Assembly (NCBI RefSeq): GCF_039926425.1
Contig: NZ_JBDSWZ010000003.1
Coordinates: forward strand, 1-7,895
DNA length: 7,895 bases
Source of the DNA: Dokdonella_A sp039926425
GTDB lineage: Bacteria; Pseudomonadota; Gammaproteobacteria; Xanthomonadales; Rhodanobacteraceae
Direction: 5' to 3'
Below, piece after piece: positions 1 to 7,017 of this stretch (within the stretch, counting starts at the first letter, position 1; every line of letters starts with the position of its first letter). The position numbers and the translations under genes were made by a program. The notes under the pieces are model-generated. The model did not search any database. It was not told the origin of the DNA and saw only the letters and a program-made list of their open reading frames with translations.

Positions 1-196
1 TCGGATGGAGGCCATAGGCCGCGTGAAGCCCGCTGGTCGAGGCGCACAATGCCTTCAATCTGCTGAAGCCGGAGAGTGCGACGGCCGGCACGATCTGCAC
101 GCCGACGCCGGCCAATCGCGCTCGCGCGATCACCGCGTCGCGGTCGCCGTCAAACTCGGCGGCATCGAGATGGCAATGGGAGTCGATCACCAGCAT
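1..196 (-). CDS. tatD: TatD family metal-dependent hydrolase (N-terminal part, truncated by window edge)
   Basis: Reading the minus strand from an ATG at 196-194 gives 65 codons that stay open to the left edge. The protein starts MLVIDSHCHLDAAEFDGDRD, and the visible part ends in YGLHP. 'DSHCHLD' is the metal-binding HxH motif at the start of TatD-family amidohydrolases, with H7 and H9 as ligands. 'GLHP' near residues 62-65 is the second conserved block of that family. Members are cytoplasmic metal-dependent nucleases or phosphoesterases, and E. coli TatD has been described as a DNase. The ATG lies 10 bases after the protease stop and has an AGGG-type ribosome site in that gap, so the two genes probably share a transcript. 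Only about a quarter of a normal TatD (roughly 255-265 residues) is visible, so the catalytic residues further on cannot be checked. Paralogues such as YcfH or YjjV fit equally well, so the symbol is a family-level label. Confidence 0.85.
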   Translation of the reverse strand, partial: MLVIDSHCHLDAAEFDGDRDAVIARARLAGVGVQIVPAVALSGFSRLKALCASTSGLHAAYGLHP

Positions 197-206
197 TCCG
201 AACCCT

Positions 207-1730
207 TCACCGGCGTTGTGAACCGTGCAGAAGTCCAGGCGGAATCGCGTGGGTCGAGTGACCGGGCACGTCGATCATCGTCCCGTCGCCTCCTTGAAGT
301 TCGGTCACGCCGGTATTCGCAGGATCGAGCCAGTCGCGCAGGCGCGACGTTGCGGCGGGTCCATTCCATCCGACGGCGAATCGCCCGTAGCAGTCGGTCG
401 ATGCATTCGGCTGGGTTGGCGACGTGCTGCTGCACGCAGCCGCGCCACCGGACAAGGTGCCGATCAGCTGTCGCGCGCGAGTGCCTGATGCCGATGATGC
501 GAACAGGCCTGAACCGGATGAACCGCCTTCGGTGGTTCCTTGCGAATAGGGGCCGGTCATCCAGTGGCTGTCATCGGGGCCGCTACTGGCGATGCAGTTG
601 TAGGTGACGGATGGGGCAGGTCCCGCGGTGATTTTCTTCGCGTCGCCCGAGGGATGGTGGATGCCCACGGTGCCTGACGGGCTGACACCGCTGGCGTCCC
701 AGCCCGCGAAGTAGGGATGCCATGAAGAGTCGGGTGTCTGGGTCAGTTCGACCAGACTGAAGTCGACGTCGGCGCGTGTCGCGCGCAGCGATGCGCCATG
801 CAGGTCGTCATTGAAGAAGCCGCCCGATGGCGCGGACAGGGCACTGCATTGGGTCGACTGATAGTTGAAATAGATCACCATGGACGCCGCCTCGGCGGCG
901 CTGTCGACGCAATGCGCAGCCGACAGGAAATAATTGCGTCGATCGCGCGGGACATCCGCGAGCAGGGTGCCGCTGCACAGGTAACTTCCGTGATCGTCGT
1001 CGTCGACGAACTCGTAGTACGCCGCTGACGCGACTTCTTCTGGATAAACCTGCCCCAGCGGGCACGCGACGTTGACGTTGCAGGCGCCCGAGGTCCCCGG
1101 ACCAGTGCCCGATTTCTCCCGTCTGAAAAGATCGCGGAAGCCGACGCCGACGCGTGTCATCCGGACCACAACAACATCCGTTTGCACGGCTTCCGGAACG
1201 CGCAGTTCGATCGTTGCGACGTCGCCGGCGATCACGGGTGAGTCGAATCGACCGTCGGGCGCATCCGCACGCGTATAAGGTCCCTGGTAGGTCTGATCCG
1301 CGCCGATCAGGTGAAGGGTGGCGCCGTCGGGCAGCACGACGTCGCCGAACTGCATGCGCAAGTCGGTGGCGCCGGGCGCACGAACGCGCATCCTCCACAG
1401 ATGCGAGCCGTCGGGGAGAGCCTCCCACAGGCCGTTGGCACCGTCGATGGAGACCGCGATGCCGTTTGCGACACGCAGGCGTTTTTCGTGCGGACCGGGT
1501 GCCGCCGTCGATTCATCGTCGAGCGCTCGCAAGCCTACGGCATCGACAGGCTCCAGTTCCTCGGTCGGAATCGACAGGCCCACCTTGGCCGGATGCACGA
1601 TGCTGTACGGTGGTTCCCCATGCCGCGCAAAGACAGCACCGCTGGCCGATGACAGCGCGAGCGCAATGCCAATCCGCACAGCGAACAACCGTCCGCGGGA
1701 GTCCGTCCGATTCAAATCGACCAAACGCAT
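207..1730 (-). CDS. Secreted preproprotease, S1 family, lysyl-endopeptidase (Achromobacter protease I) type
   Basis: This 507-residue protein has a signal peptide: a basic start, hydrophobic residues about 19-34, and a likely VFA|R cut after residue 35. A propeptide of about 175 residues follows. The protease domain begins near residue 213 with SGACNVNVACP, which resembles the mature N-terminus of Achromobacter/Lysobacter lysyl endopeptidase (SGSCNIDVVCP, from memory). The triad is visible: His273 in SAAHC, Asp323 in DFSLVEL and Ser405 in GGSSGSG. HHPSGDAKKI (358-367) and the RLRDWLDPANTG end (463-474) are also typical of this family. Eight cysteines in the domain (217, 223, 252, 274, 295, 379, 433, 447) suggest disulfides and an extracellular site of action. 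The 'LHGG' segment that carries a specificity-related His in the lysyl endopeptidase reads LSGG here (427-430), so strict Lys-specificity is doubtful. The last 30 or so residues extend past the usual end of the domain. The ATG at 1730 lacks a strong ribosome site; a GTG at codon 18 would shorten the signal peptide too much. tatD follows 10 bases downstream. Confidence 0.9.
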   Translation of the reverse strand: MRLVDLNRTDSRGRLFAVRIGIALALSSASGAVFARHGEPPYSIVHPAKVGLSIPTEELEPVDAVGLRALDDESTAAPGPHEKRLRVANGIAVSIDGANGLWEALPDGSHLWRMRVRAPGATDLRMQFGDVVLPDGATLHLIGADQTYQGPYTRADAPDGRFDSPVIAGDVATIELRVPEAVQTDVVVVRMTRVGVGFRDLFRREKSGTGPGTSGACNVNVACPLGQVYPEEVASAAYYEFVDDDDHGSYLCSGTLLADVPRDRRNYFLSAAHCVDSAAEAASMVIYFNYQSTQCSALSAPSGGFFNDDLHGASLRATRADVDFSLVELTQTPDSSWHPYFAGWDASGVSPSGTVGIHHPSGDAKKITAGPAPSVTYNCIASSGPDDSHWMTGPYSQGTTEGGSSGSGLFASSASGTRARQLIGTLSGGAAACSSTSPTQPNASTDCYGRFAVGWNGPAATSRLRDWLDPANTGVTELQGGDGTMIDVPGHSTHAIPPGLLHGSQRR

Positions 1731-1866
1731 CGGGCGTGCCTGTCATCGAGGGAGCGATCGGGGATGGTACTGCGACGGAACCCCATCCGCGTCGGCCACG
1801 TCGTCCTCGCCGGCGCGTCCGGCCACGCGGTACCCTGTCCGCTCGTAGTCACCCTCGGTTGAACCG
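1731..1866. promoter_or_regulatory. Divergent intergenic region between protease and acyltransferase
   Basis: This 136-base GC-rich gap separates the starts of the minus-strand protease and the plus-strand acyltransferase, so it must hold both promoters unless they lie inside the neighbouring genes. I find no convincing -35/-10 pair on either strand. The best plus-strand -10-like hexamer is TACCCT near 1830, without a matching -35. Neither start codon has a strong ribosome site. The call rests on gene orientation only. Confidence 0.4.
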
Positions 1867-2754
1867 ATGCTTGCGTCGTTGCCCTACCTGATCCGCGTGC
1901 CGCTGGCGCTCGTGCTGCTCGCGGTGAATCTGCTGTGTCACGTCGTTCCGCTGTTTGCGATGGCGCTGCTCAAGATGCTCGTTCCGATCGACGGCTTTCG
2001 GCGAGCATGCGGGCGCATTCTGGTGACGATTGCGGAAAGCTGGATCGCGATCAACAGCGCGATGTTCGCCGTTTTCACCCGTACGCGATGGGCCATCGAG
2101 ATCGACGCGGAATTGAACGTTCAACGCAATTATCTCGTCTTGTGCAACCACCAGAGCTGGGTCGATATCCCGGTGCTGCAGAAAATCTTCAACCGACGGA
2201 TTCCGTTTCTGCGCTTCTTTCTCAAGCGCCAACTCATCTGGGTTCCGTTGCTTGGGGTTGCATGGTGGGCGCTGGATTTTCCCTTCATGCGTCGCTATTC
2301 GAAGCAGGCGCTCGCGGCCAACCCGGAGTTGCGCGGCAAGGATATGGACGCCACGCGCCGCGCCTGCGAGAAATTCCGGTCGCTGCCGGTGTCGGTGATG
2401 AATTTCGTCGAAGGCACCCGGTTCACTGCAGTCAAACATGCTGCGCAGTCATCGCCCTACATTCACTTGCTGAAACCGCGCGCCGGCGGCGTCGCATTCG
2501 TGCTCGATGCGATGGGCGATGCGCTGCACGCCATTCTGGATGTGACCATCGTCTATCCCGGCGGACGCCCGGGCATGGGTGACCTGATCGCCGATCGGAT
2601 CGGCGACATCCGTGTTCACGTGCGCGAGCTTCCGATCGAACGCGACCTTCGAGGCGACTACGAAGGGGATGCCGCTTACAGAACGCATTTCCAGTCCTGG
2701 ATCAATACGCTCTGGACATCCAAGGACCGGCTTGTGGCGGCGCTGACACGGTAG
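1867..2754 (+). CDS. YihG-like lysophospholipid acyltransferase (PlsC/LPLAT domain, membrane anchored)
   Basis: This 295-residue protein carries the hallmarks of glycerophospholipid acyltransferases. They are the catalytic NHxxxxD motif as NHQSWVD (94-100, with H95 and D100), a following substrate-binding block FLKRQLIWVPLLG (118-130), and the EGTR motif in FVEGTRFT (180-187). The N-terminus (about residues 5-36) is strongly hydrophobic, suggesting one or two membrane segments facing the inner membrane. Length and the 'FLKRQLIWVPLLGVAWWALDFPFMRR' type of region match the YihG/AGPAT-like acyltransferases of gammaproteobacteria better than the shorter PlsC. The expected role is transfer of an acyl chain to lysophosphatidic acid or another lysophospholipid during membrane lipid synthesis or remodelling. 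The chosen ATG is the first in frame and begins directly with the hydrophobic anchor; no clear Shine-Dalgarno sequence precedes it. It appears monocistronic, with a divergent protease upstream and about 400 non-coding bases downstream. The exact acyl donor and acceptor cannot be read from sequence. Confidence 0.9.
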   Translation: MLASLPYLIRVPLALVLLAVNLLCHVVPLFAMALLKMLVPIDGFRRACGRILVTIAESWIAINSAMFAVFTRTRWAIEIDAELNVQRNYLVLCNHQSWVDIPVLQKIFNRRIPFLRFFLKRQLIWVPLLGVAWWALDFPFMRRYSKQALAANPELRGKDMDATRRACEKFRSLPVSVMNFVEGTRFTAVKHAAQSSPYIHLLKPRAGGVAFVLDAMGDALHAILDVTIVYPGGRPGMGDLIADRIGDIRVHVRELPIERDLRGDYEGDAAYRTHFQSWINTLWTSKDRLVAALTR

Positions 2755-2940
2755 ATCCGCTGTCGTTTTCAGGTCTCCCAGGGATGCGCCGACCATCGTT
2801 GGGGAGCGCAACCAAGGGTGGACGGAGGCCAATCGCCGATGAGTCGGGAGCCCGCTCACACGACCGTCGCGCGGTCTCCATGGCCGGGCTGGCCCAACCA
2901 CCTCTCCAACCCTTGCATTGGCGGGTTTCCACCTCCTTGA

Positions 2941-2999
2941 TCCGCCTTACGGCGGAATTAAATAGCCGTGCGGCGTATGTAAATCCGCCTTAAGGCCTA
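2941..2999 (+). repeat. Two near-identical 16-bp palindromic sites, possible operators
   Basis: The first copy is TCCGCCTTACGGCGGA at 2941-2956, an inverted repeat with 6-bp arms around TTAC. The second is TCCGCCTTAAGGCCTA at 2984-2999, whose core GCCTTAAGGC (2987-2996) is a perfect palindrome. The copies match at 13 of 16 positions and start 43 bp apart, close to four helical turns. They lie in the AT-rich island about 160-220 bases upstream of the secreted protein start. A pair of dyad sites at helical spacing suggests a dimeric regulator, but remnants of a REP-like repeat are also possible. A TTGATC hexamer at 2937-2942 overlaps the first site and could be a -35 element. Confidence 0.4.
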
Positions 3000-3052
3000 G
3001 TTTTGACTGGGTCTTAGGACTTATGCTCCGTCGGACACCCGGAGGTTGGCGA

Positions 3053-3097
3053 GGTCCGGGCGGTTGGCCGCGTCGAGAGATCGGCAAGGCCCGGATC
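3053..3097 (+). promoter_or_regulatory. Possible structured leader hairpin upstream of the large gene
   Basis: GGTCCGGGC at 3053-3061 can pair with GCCCGGATC at 3089-3097, giving nine base pairs with one G-U. Inside, TTG-CC (about 3064-3069) can pair with GGCAA (3083-3087), extending the stem with a bulge. In the transcript this would stand about 60 bases before the GTG start. It matches no riboswitch or leader family that I recognise, and GC-rich DNA forms such stems by chance, so this is tentative. Confidence 0.2.
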
Positions 3098-3147
3098 GTC
3101 TCGTCGGATGCGGATGCATAGGCGACCGCTCGCTGCTTGGCCTTTAC

Positions 3148-3153
3148 AGGGGA
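3148..3153 (+). promoter_or_regulatory. Ribosome binding site that fixes the GTG start of the large secreted protein
   Basis: AGGGGA lies five bases before the GTG at 3159. The upstream in-frame ATG at 3108 has no such site and would put 17 extra residues, including several arginines, in front of a normal signal peptide. The GTG is therefore preferred. Confidence 0.7.
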
Positions 3154-3158
3154 CTTCC

Positions 3159-6100
3159 GTGAAATCTTTCAGGCTGCATTTCGGTTGGCGCGTTGTGGTT
3201 GCGGCGTCGGGATTGCTCGGCGCGATGTCGGCACCCGCGGCCTCTTCCAAACCCGATCAGGACACACCGGATCAAGGGATGGTTTCCGGTACGTCGTATC
3301 AGAACGATGTGTCGTTGCCCCTTTACTACCTCCCGGCATGGAATGGCGAACCCGCCGACGAAGACGCACGTGAGGCGGCGCAGAACCCGAAGGTTCCCAA
3401 TCATCATGTCGACGTGACCGATCCGGTCATCCAGCACACGCAGTCGCCGATCTCGGCGATGCCGTTGTCGATCCTCAGCTTCGACGGCATGGGGCCCAGT
3501 TGCGGTTGTGCACCGCCTGACACCAATGGCGAAGTCGGCGCGACCCAGTTCGTGCAGATGACCAACTCCGGCTATCAGGTCTACAACAAGACCACCGGGG
3601 CATCGGTGCTCGGGCCACTGGCCACGTCGGCAATCTGGGCAGGGTTCGGCGGCGTGTGCGAGACCAGCGGTCACGGCGACCCGATCGTGCTTTATGACCA
3701 GCTTGCACAGCGTTGGCTGATCAGCCAGTTCGCCGGCGGCAGCACGATCACCGACGAGTGCGTCGCGATCTCGACAACCAGCGATGCGACCGGCTCGTAC
3801 AATCGCTACGGCTTCCATCTCGGTTCGAATTTCTTCGACTACCCGCATCTCGGCATGTGGCCCGACGGCTACTACATGAGCATGAACGTCTTCAACGCGT
3901 CGGGCACCGCGTACCTGGGTCCGCAGCCGTTCGCGTTCGACCGTGCGGCAATGATCGCCGGAACACCGGGAGCGACGTTCGTTACCACCGCAGCACCACT
4001 GGGCGCGACGGAAGCGCCGTTCCTGCCCGCTGATCTCGACGGCAATACGTTGCCGCCGATCGGAGCGTCAAATCCGTTCGCGCAGTTTCCTGACGGCGGA
4101 ACCTACAAGGTTTACCGCTTCCATTCCGATTTCGCGACGCCGGCCAATTCGACCTTCTCGCTCGCCGGAAGTCCCGCCGCCGCTGGTTTCACGACGTTGT
4201 GCGACAACACGCGCGCGTGCGTCCCGCAGTCCGGCGCCTCCGCAGGCGACTTCCTCGATGCGATCGGCGACCGCCTGATGTTCCGGCTGGCCTATCGCAA
4301 TTTCGGCAGTCACGAATCGCTTGTCGGCAACTACACCGTGAGCGCGAGCTCGGTGGCGGGTATCCGCTGGTTCGAATTGCGCAACGTGACCTCCGGAACG
4401 GTCAGCGTGTTCCAGGAGAGCACCTACCAGCCCGACACGACCTGGCGCTGGATGGGAAGCGTGGCGATGGATACGCAGGGCAACATGGCGCTGGGTTACA
4501 GCGCGTCAAGCAGCTCGATCAATCCACAGATCCGCTACGCGGGAAGACTCGTCGGCGATCCCGTCGGCACCTTGCCCCAGGCCGAGGCCCACCTCATCGA
4601 TGGCGGCGGACACCAGTCGGGAACCGGCAATCGCTGGGGAGACTACAGTGCGCTGTCCGTCGATCCAGTCGATGACTGCACATTCTGGTTCACCAGCGAG
4701 TACTACTCGACCACCGGAACGTTTGGCTGGAAGACGCGGATCGGCAATTTCAAGTTCCCGGGATGTTCGCTGTCGCCCGGCTTCACGCTGGCTGCGACAC
4801 CGCCAACGGCATCAGTGTGCGTCGGAACACCGGCCACCTTCAGCGTGGCGGTCGGCTCGACAGTTGGTTTCAACAGTCCTGTCACGTTGGCGGCCACCGG
4901 CAATCCAGCGCCAACCACGACCGGGTTCTCGCCCAATCCGGTGACGCCGCTCCCGGGCAACAGCACGTTGACTGTGAGCAACACGGCTGGCGTCGCCAGC
5001 GGAACTTATCCAGTACAGATCAACGGAACCGCGACAGGTGCAACGGCGCAAAGTGCAACCGTCAACCTGACCGTGTTCGCGTCGCCGCCAGCAGCGCCGA
5101 CGTTGACAAGCCCGGCCAACGCATCCAATGGGCAAGCGGTGCGCCCGACGTTTTCGTGGACCGGCAGCAACACGGAAAACTACACGATCCAGGTCGCCAC
5201 CGATGCGGGCTTCGGCACAATCGTCTTTACCCAGACGGTGACCGGAACGCAGGCCACTCCATCGGCGGACCTCGGGCCCAACACCGTCTACTACTGGCGC
5301 GTCACTCCGGCGAACGCCTGCGGCGCCGGCACGTCATCGCCGGTCTTCACGTTCACCACGGCCAACCTGATCTGCACCAGTCCGAATCTCGCGATTCCGG
5401 ACAGCGTAGCGGCCGGCGTGACCAGCACACTGGTGGTATCGGACGCGTCGGTGCTGACCGGGTTGAAGTTGCAGATCAAGGCAAGTCACACGTGGGTCGG
5501 CGATCTGAAATTCACGCTGTCGAAATCTGCGAGCAGCTCGGTCGTCATCGACCGTCCGGGTGTGCCGGCCAGCGTCAACGGATGCAATGGCGACGACATC
5601 AATGTCACGCTTGACGATGGTTCGGCGGTTCTGGTCGAGAACCAGTGCAACGCGTCCGCGCCTGCAATTTCCGGCGTCGACAAGCCCAATAATCCGATTG
5701 GTCCGGTCTTCGCAGGGCAGTCACTTGCCGGCACGTGGAATCTCAACGTGGCCGATCTTGCCGGAGGCGATACCGGCACGCTGATCCAGTGGTGCCTGAT
5801 GCCACAAACCTCCAGCGGTGCGACGTATACAGTGGGCGGCAACGTCAGCGGCCTCGTCGGCACCGGTCTTGTCCTCAAGCTCAACGGCTCCGAGAACCTT
5901 CCGGTTTCGACCAACGGCAGTTTCACGTTCGCGACGGCGTTGGCGAATGGCGCGCCGTATGCGGTCACTGTCGGCGCCCAGCCGGGTTCACCGGCCCAGA
6001 CCTGCACCGTGAGCAACGGCAACGGAACGATCGGTTCGGCCAACGTCACGAACGTTGCGGTGACGTGCGTCACGACGCCGCCTCCGACGTTCACGGTCGG

Positions 6101-6878
6101 TGGTAGCGTCAGTGGGCTGGCGGGCACGGGTCTCGTGCTGCAACTCAACGGCGGGAGCAATTTGTCGATCTCCGCCAATGGGTCGTTCACGTTTACCGGT
6201 GGGCTGGTGACGGGATCACCCTACGTGGTGACGGTGGGTACCCAGCCGGCGTCGCCGGCTCAGGTCTGCACCGTGAGCAACGGCAGCGGAGCGATCGGAT
6301 CGGCCAACGTCACCAACGTTGCGGTCTCGTGCTCGACGACGACGTACACCGTCGGCGGCACGGTGAGCGGATTGGCAGGAGCCGGCTTGACGCTGCAGCT
6401 CAACGGTGGCAGCACGCTGCCGGTGAGTGCGAACGGGACCTTCACGTTCTCCGGCGCACTGGCAGGCGGGTCGCCTTATACCGTCACCGTCAGCACCCAG
6501 CCCACGGCACCCAGCCAGGTCTGCACGGTCGCGAATGCGACGGGCGTGATCGCGACGTCGAACGTGACAAACGTGACGGTGACGTGCGCCACGAGTTCGT
6601 TCACCGTCGGGGGGACCGTAAGCGGACTGGTCGGTTCCGGACTGGTGCTCCAGCTCAACGGTGCCGGCAACATTGCGGTCGCTGCGAACGGCTCGTTTAC
6701 CTTCCCGACGCCCCAGGCGAGTGGAACGGCCTACGTGGTCACGGTCGGCACGCAGCCGACCAACCCGACCGAGCTGTGCACGGTCTCCAACGGCTCGGGG
6801 ACTGTGGGTTCATCGAATGTGACCAATATCGCCGTCACGTGCAGCGACACGATTTTCAAGGACGGATTCGAGGGTTGA
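3159..6878 (+). CDS. Large secreted mosaic protein: PPDTNG domain, Ig/FnIII-like, P-domain, four YTVGG repeats, DGFE C-terminal tail
   Basis: This 1239-residue exported protein (numbered from the GTG) has a signal peptide of about 27 residues (MKSFRLHFGWRVVVAASGLL, then an APA cut region). Residues about 105-537 form a domain with CGCAPPDTNGEVG (117-129) and a DPIVLYDQLAQRWLISQF stretch. I recognise this as a conserved but uncharacterised extracellular domain, possibly a beta-propeller. Residues about 542-640 look Ig-like, and 643-735 FnIII-like (PTFSW, YYWRV). Residues about 739-883 resemble a proprotein-convertase P-domain (DLKFTLSKS, GTWNLNVADLAGGDTGTLIQW), normally found attached to subtilisin-type proteases. 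No protease domain is visible here. Four tandem repeats begin at residues 890, 978, 1063 and 1148, each with two cysteines likely to pair. The protein ends IFKDGFEG, a tail I associate with exported Lysobacterales proteins. The function is unknown; a surface or adhesive role is inference. An alternative start is the ATG at 3108 (1256 residues). A hairpin and an intrinsic terminator follow, so it is probably transcribed alone. Confidence 0.88.
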   Translation: MKSFRLHFGWRVVVAASGLLGAMSAPAASSKPDQDTPDQGMVSGTSYQNDVSLPLYYLPAWNGEPADEDAREAAQNPKVPNHHVDVTDPVIQHTQSPISAMPLSILSFDGMGPSCGCAPPDTNGEVGATQFVQMTNSGYQVYNKTTGASVLGPLATSAIWAGFGGVCETSGHGDPIVLYDQLAQRWLISQFAGGSTITDECVAISTTSDATGSYNRYGFHLGSNFFDYPHLGMWPDGYYMSMNVFNASGTAYLGPQPFAFDRAAMIAGTPGATFVTTAAPLGATEAPFLPADLDGNTLPPIGASNPFAQFPDGGTYKVYRFHSDFATPANSTFSLAGSPAAAGFTTLCDNTRACVPQSGASAGDFLDAIGDRLMFRLAYRNFGSHESLVGNYTVSASSVAGIRWFELRNVTSGTVSVFQESTYQPDTTWRWMGSVAMDTQGNMALGYSASSSSINPQIRYAGRLVGDPVGTLPQAEAHLIDGGGHQSGTGNRWGDYSALSVDPVDDCTFWFTSEYYSTTGTFGWKTRIGNFKFPGCSLSPGFTLAATPPTASVCVGTPATFSVAVGSTVGFNSPVTLAATGNPAPTTTGFSPNPVTPLPGNSTLTVSNTAGVASGTYPVQINGTATGATAQSATVNLTVFASPPAAPTLTSPANASNGQAVRPTFSWTGSNTENYTIQVATDAGFGTIVFTQTVTGTQATPSADLGPNTVYYWRVTPANACGAGTSSPVFTFTTANLICTSPNLAIPDSVAAGVTSTLVVSDASVLTGLKLQIKASHTWVGDLKFTLSKSASSSVVIDRPGVPASVNGCNGDDINVTLDDGSAVLVENQCNASAPAISGVDKPNNPIGPVFAGQSLAGTWNLNVADLAGGDTGTLIQWCLMPQTSSGATYTVGGNVSGLVGTGLVLKLNGSENLPVSTNGSFTFATALANGAPYAVTVGAQPGSPAQTCTVSNGNGTIGSANVTNVAVTCVTTPPPTFTVGGSVSGLAGTGLVLQLNGGSNLSISANGSFTFTGGLVTGSPYVVTVGTQPASPAQVCTVSNGSGAIGSANVTNVAVSCSTTTYTVGGTVSGLAGAGLTLQLNGGSTLPVSANGTFTFSGALAGGSPYTVTVSTQPTAPSQVCTVANATGVIATSNVTNVTVTCATSSFTVGGTVSGLVGSGLVLQLNGAGNIAVAANGSFTFPTPQASGTAYVVTVGTQPTNPTELCTVSNGSGTVGSSNVTNIAVTCSDTIFKDGFEG
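5826..6851 (+). repeat. Four tandem ~85-codon repeats (YTVGG beta-sandwich-like units) inside the secreted protein gene
   Basis: Units begin at 5826, 6090, 6345 and 6600, giving lengths of 264, 255, 255 and 252 bases. Each reads roughly [YF]TVGGxVSGLxGxGLxLxLNG, then NGxFTF, VTVxxQPxxPxxxCTV, and NVTNxxVxC. The unit-to-unit pattern is conserved at protein level. Units 1 and 2 also stay close at DNA level: the 60 bases at 6003-6062 and 6267-6326 differ at only five positions, suggesting a fairly recent duplication or conversion. The first unit carries a few extra prolines in its linker (TPPP). Confidence 0.9.
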
Positions 6879-6883
6879 CGCAA

Positions 6884-6918
6884 GGAACGATGCCGCGCTG
6901 TCTGCGCGGCATCGTTCC
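6884..6918. repeat. Perfect 15-bp inverted repeat downstream of the secreted protein gene
   Basis: GGAACGATGCCGCGC at 6884-6898 is followed by a five-base loop (TGTCT) and its exact complement at 6904-6918. It starts six bases after the stop codon. No T-tract follows on the plus strand and only two T's follow on the minus strand. It may be a transcript-end stabiliser or a shared hairpin between the convergent genes rather than a classical terminator. Confidence 0.7.
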
Positions 6919-6951
6919 GAGATCCCGACGCCGGGCTTGCCGACGAGGAAT

Positions 6952-6972
6952 CGCCGGAAACCCGGCGTTTTT
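6952..6972 (+). terminator. Intrinsic (rho-independent) terminator of the secreted protein gene
   Basis: CGCCGG (6952-6957), a four-base loop AAAC and CCGGCG (6962-6967) form a 6-bp all-GC stem, directly followed by TTTTT (6968-6972). A longer arm, CGCCGGG at 6929-6935, can pair instead with 6961-6967. The orientation suits termination of the plus-strand gene that ends at 6878. Read on the minus strand it has the A's before the stem, so it would not act on the converging oxygenase gene. Confidence 0.75.
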
Positions 6973-7017
6973 CGTTGAAGGTTCTTCGGTTGCGCCCGCG
7001 GACACGGTGCGCTCGCT

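Larger units (their letters stand above)
2755..3158. other. 404-base non-coding region upstream of the large secreted protein gene
   Basis: No convincing gene lies here on either strand. The first part (2755-2935) is GC-rich, with no recognisable RNA and no clear terminator for the acyltransferase. An AT-richer island spans about 2937-3027 and contains the twin palindromic sites listed separately. From about 3050 to 3100 there is a long-range inverted repeat that could form a leader hairpin, and a ribosome site ends the region. A 32-codon open frame at 3023-3121 was considered and not called. No riboswitch family I know was recognised. Confidence 0.6.

Noticed and set aside
1154..1891. 245-codon plus-strand frame opposite the protease and across the divergent gap
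   Set aside because: The product is arginine-rich and low in complexity, and the opposite strand has a clear catalytic-triad protease. It is a GC-rich shadow.
3023..3121. 32-codon frame that could be a leader peptide (MLRRTPGGWRGPGGW start)
   Set aside because: An AGGA lies only three bases before the ATG, too close for good initiation, and there is no amino-acid run or family match. It is kept only as part of the leader region.
3108..3158. ATG at 3108 as start of the large secreted protein
   Set aside because: It has no ribosome site and would put 17 residues, including several arginines, before an otherwise normal signal peptide. The GTG at 3159 has AGGGGA at ideal spacing.
5486..6190. 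234-codon open frame on the minus strand opposite the repeats
   Set aside because: Its own product is repetitive (LPPTV, RPVP) because it mirrors the tandem repeats on the coding strand. It lacks family features and is explained by GC bias.
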